Of a DNA stretch of 7,307 nt, positions 5,700-7,307 are shown one piece after another. Each line of letters begins with the position of its first letter. The first letter of the stretch is position 1. Source of the DNA: a bacterium (GTDB taxonomy: Bacteria; JACRDZ01; JAJRWM01); assembly GCA_024276815.1 (NCBI GenBank), contig JAJRWM010000217.1:1-7307 (forward strand), in the 5' to 3' direction. The notes under the pieces were generated by a model. The model was not told the DNA's origin. It saw nothing but the letters and a program-made list of their open reading frames with translations, and did not search any database. A program made the translations under genes and the position numbers.

Positions 5700-6873
5700 G
5701 AGGTTCTTGTTTTGCTTTAAATTCTTTAAAAGAGTCAGCGGCCAGACCGGAGATTTTTTCTGCCAGCGCCCCCCAGCTTTCCCGGGCCATCCGCTCCTGC
5801 CGCGGCCGATAACCATTCTGAACCGGTTCGCTCAGACAAAACTCCAGTTTCTCCAGAAACTCCTGCGGCGTCGAGGCGGTCTCAATCAGGCTCAGATAAG
5901 GCTTCATGGCCGGCAGCGGAGGACTCACTATGGGTTTGCCGGCCGCCAGGTATTCCCGCATCTTCAAGGGATTGGCGTTTAAAGTAAAATCTGTTATCCG
6001 GGGAGGGATCATACCGACGTTAAAGGCTTTTAAATAGGCCGGCAGTTCGCTGTAAGGCCGGGGACCGATAAAGCGCAGGTTCCGGTGTTTCCTTAAATGT
6101 TCGACCTCGACCAGCAAACTTCCGATGATAACAAACGACCATTCGGGACGCTGCCGCGCCAGGTATTCAAGCAAGTCCAGGTCAACATGTTCCTTGATCA
6201 GGCCGAAATAACCGCAGATGGGCCGGGGCAGATCAGCTAAATCAGCGGGAAGCTCCGTTTCCGGGGCGGTCGCTTTGGCGAAATGCTCGACATCGACACC
6301 ATGACCGATCAGAAAAACGTGTTTCCCGCTGTCTTTTTTCTTGTCATACAAAGTATCTGAAATGACCAGAGTCATCTTGATTTTTTCCAATACCCGCTTT
6401 TCCGTTTCATTGATTAAATCGGCGTAACTGGGATAAAAGGCGGCGTACTCGTCCCCCATGTAATAGATACTGTCCCCTTCTTCCCAGCCTTTAATAAAGG
6501 AGGCCATGATCGGGGTTGACACCCACCAGACCGGATCGGTAATCTTCAGTTTTTTGATAAAAGTTTTTATTTTATATTGTAAAAACAAGCGGTTAAACAA
6601 GCGGCAGACGGCAACCTCGTGAAAGGGCAGAACCACCGGCGTGTAGACATAGAAATTTTCACTCTCCTGTTTCAGGCCTCGAAAAAATTTGCCTAGTTTA
6701 CTCCAGATCCTCTTCATATCCTTGGAACTGACCTCGGGCCGGCGCATACCAATCGAATCAATCCAGAGAATCTTGTTATACCTGGCGAAAACTTTTATCA
6801 AATGCTGGGAACTGGAAGGGTGCCCCCCCCAGTCTTCAGAAGCCAGGCAGATGATCCAGCGGTCTTTAATCAA
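5671..6873 (-). CDS. Glycosyltransferase, GT-B fold, GT4/TuaH-like
   Basis: A 400-residue cytoplasmic or membrane-associated glycosyltransferase of normal GT-B length. The N-terminal half starts DRWIICLASEDWGGHPSSSQ (4-23), with the early Gly-rich acceptor-side loop as in TuaH-like enzymes. YYMGDEYAAF (137-146) and LVISDTLYD (169-177) follow. The C-terminal nucleotide-sugar domain has IGHGVDVEHF (189-198), GYFGLI (221-226), FIGPRPYSELPAYL (268-281) and NANPLKMREYLAAGKPIVS (299-317), where K304 and E307 fall in the usual donor-binding region. It starts with TTG (6873-6871): GGAGG lies 6 nt upstream, the start overlaps the TGA of the preceding gene by 4 bp, and the next in-frame ATG (residue 43) would remove the N-terminal loop. 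The tail is Lys-rich (SKKK). A G8 tract lies at codons 15-17. Donor and acceptor are unknown. Confidence 0.93.
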   Translation of the reverse strand: MIKDRWIICLASEDWGGHPSSSQHLIKVFARYNKILWIDSIGMRRPEVSSKDMKRIWSKLGKFFRGLKQESENFYVYTPVVLPFHEVAVCRLFNRLFLQYKIKTFIKKLKITDPVWWVSTPIMASFIKGWEEGDSIYYMGDEYAAFYPSYADLINETEKRVLEKIKMTLVISDTLYDKKKDSGKHVFLIGHGVDVEHFAKATAPETELPADLADLPRPICGYFGLIKEHVDLDLLEYLARQRPEWSFVIIGSLLVEVEHLRKHRNLRFIGPRPYSELPAYLKAFNVGMIPPRITDFTLNANPLKMREYLAAGKPIVSPPLPAMKPYLSLIETASTPQEFLEKLEFCLSEPVQNGYRPRQERMARESWGALAEKISGLAADSFKEFKAKQEPRKPLFSKKK

Positions 6874-6874
6874 T

Positions 6875-6884
6875 TTTCCCCTCC
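6875..6884 (-). promoter_or_regulatory. Strong Shine-Dalgarno site that sets a TTG start
   Basis: On the minus strand GGGAGGGG precedes the TTG at 6873 by a few bases, with GGAGG 6 nt from the start. It lies within the final codons of the interrupted glycosyltransferase. It supports the TTG start of the downstream gene and allows initiation without relying fully on coupling. Confidence 0.7.
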
Positions 6885-7161
6885 CGCGGAGATGATGTTT
6901 TGATAGAGATTAAAATACTCCCGGGCCATGACCGCCGCGCTGAACTTCTCTTTAACGACCCCAAGCGCGGCTCTACCCATATTGGCCGCCTCTGCCTTGT
7001 CCGAAAGAACGCGCCTGACCGCTTCCGCCAAAGCAGCTTCGTCGCCGGCTTCGACCAGGATACCGGTTTTACCAACCTCAACAGCCCGGGACACCGCCCC
7101 GACATCCGAGGCGACAACCGGCAAACCCGACGCCATGGCTTCCAGAACAACCAAAGGCAGC

Positions 7162-7174
7162 CCTTAGGTTAAGG
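7162..7174. repeat. Perfect short inverted repeat at the nonsense codon
   Basis: CCTTA (7162-7166) and TAAGG (7170-7174) are perfect complements with a 3-nt spacer. The TAA stop at 7166-7164 is part of one arm. With the expected GAA codon, the arm would match at four of five positions only, so the mutation itself perfects the repeat. Confidence 0.6.
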
Positions 7175-7307
7175 AAGGCAGCACAAAAACATCCAAGGCG
7201 TTATAATAACTTATCATGTCGTCAATCAAACCGAGAAATTTCAGCCGCTCTCCCAGCCTCAATTCCTCAACCAACCGCTTGAGACCGGCTTCCCGCGGCC
7301 CGCTCCC

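Larger units (their letters stand above)
6870..7307 (-). pseudogene. GT4-family glycosyltransferase interrupted by an in-frame TAA (5' end outside window)
   Basis: One reading frame from the right edge to TGA at 6872-6870 encodes the C-terminal domain of a GT4 retaining glycosyltransferase. Before the break, 47 codons read GSGPREAGLKRL, then ERLKFLGLIDDMISYYNALD, then VFVLPSLT. TAA follows at 7166-7164, then GLPLVVLEAMASGLPVVASDVGA and 74 further residues to the TGA. The family pattern here is PSLxEGLPLVVLEAM, so the stop sits exactly where the first Glu of the E-x7-E donor-binding motif belongs; one G-to-T change of GAA explains it. There is no frameshift and the 97 codons after it look intact, so the lesion is recent or a sequencing error. 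Reinitiation at TTG (7154) is possible but would give only a fragment. The gene overlaps the next glycosyltransferase by 4 bp. Confidence 0.88.

Noticed and set aside
6866-7150. A second minus-strand frame of 94 codons overlapping the interrupted glycosyltransferase.
   Set aside because: The other frame carries the GT4 motifs (LEAMASGLPVVASDVG); this one is Arg/Trp-rich with no family resemblance.
7164-7166. TAA as a reassigned sense codon (alternative genetic code).
   Set aside because: About 2,170 codons of the other four genes contain no in-frame TAA, so reassignment is not supported; a point mutation or sequencing error is simpler.
1-7307. CRISPR arrays, tRNA or rRNA genes, insertion sequences, toxin-antitoxin or defence genes.
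   Set aside because: No regularly spaced repeats, cloverleaf-like sequences, transposase motifs or terminal inverted repeats were seen, and all sizeable coding regions are accounted for by polysaccharide-related genes.

Overview
The window is a stretch of bacterial DNA in which every recognisable gene lies on the minus strand, so transcription runs from high to low coordinates. In transcription order it holds: the 3' part of a GT4-type glycosyltransferase interrupted by a stop codon (7307-6870); a second, intact glycosyltransferase (6873-5671); a 180-bp spacer rich in inverted repeats and promoter-like sites; a Wzx-type polysaccharide flippase (5490-4009); a large fusion of zinc ribbon, SAM methyltransferase and aminoglycoside-phosphotransferase-like kinase (3994-1976); a 152-bp spacer with a promoter-like site; and a secreted GH123-like/DUF4091 protein that runs off the left end (1823 to 1). 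This is an accessory surface-polysaccharide (capsule, exopolysaccharide or teichuronic-acid-like) locus.

The organism cannot be named from the sequence. GC content is intermediate by eye. Shine-Dalgarno sites such as GGAGG are strong at some genes, a TTG start is used, and the flippase and intact glycosyltransferase recall the TuaB/WzxC and TuaH families. This fits an anaerobic Firmicute-like bacterium, but that is a weak inference. The standard genetic code fits: four long frames carry no internal stops and end in TGA or TAG where their ends are visible.

Proposed joint role: the glycosyltransferases assemble a lipid-linked oligosaccharide on the cytoplasmic face and the flippase carries it across the membrane. 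The methyltransferase-kinase may decorate or cap the glycan (methyl and phosphate groups). The exported GH123-like protein may trim or degrade a polysaccharide outside the cell. The first two genes overlap by 4 bp (TGA/TTG) and the flippase and fusion gene are 14 bp apart, so there are at least two tightly packed pairs. The DUF4091 gene has its own candidate promoter.

The most notable points are: (i) the zinc ribbon-methyltransferase-kinase fusion, which recalls the WbdD capping logic but with a different kinase type; (ii) a TAA stop exactly at the first Glu of the E-x7-E motif of the upstream glycosyltransferase, lying in a perfect inverted repeat that the mutation itself completes; (iii) G7-G8 tracts inside three of the genes, two very near the start codon; and (iv) a spacer with competing stem-loops and a promoter-like motif shared with the other spacer.
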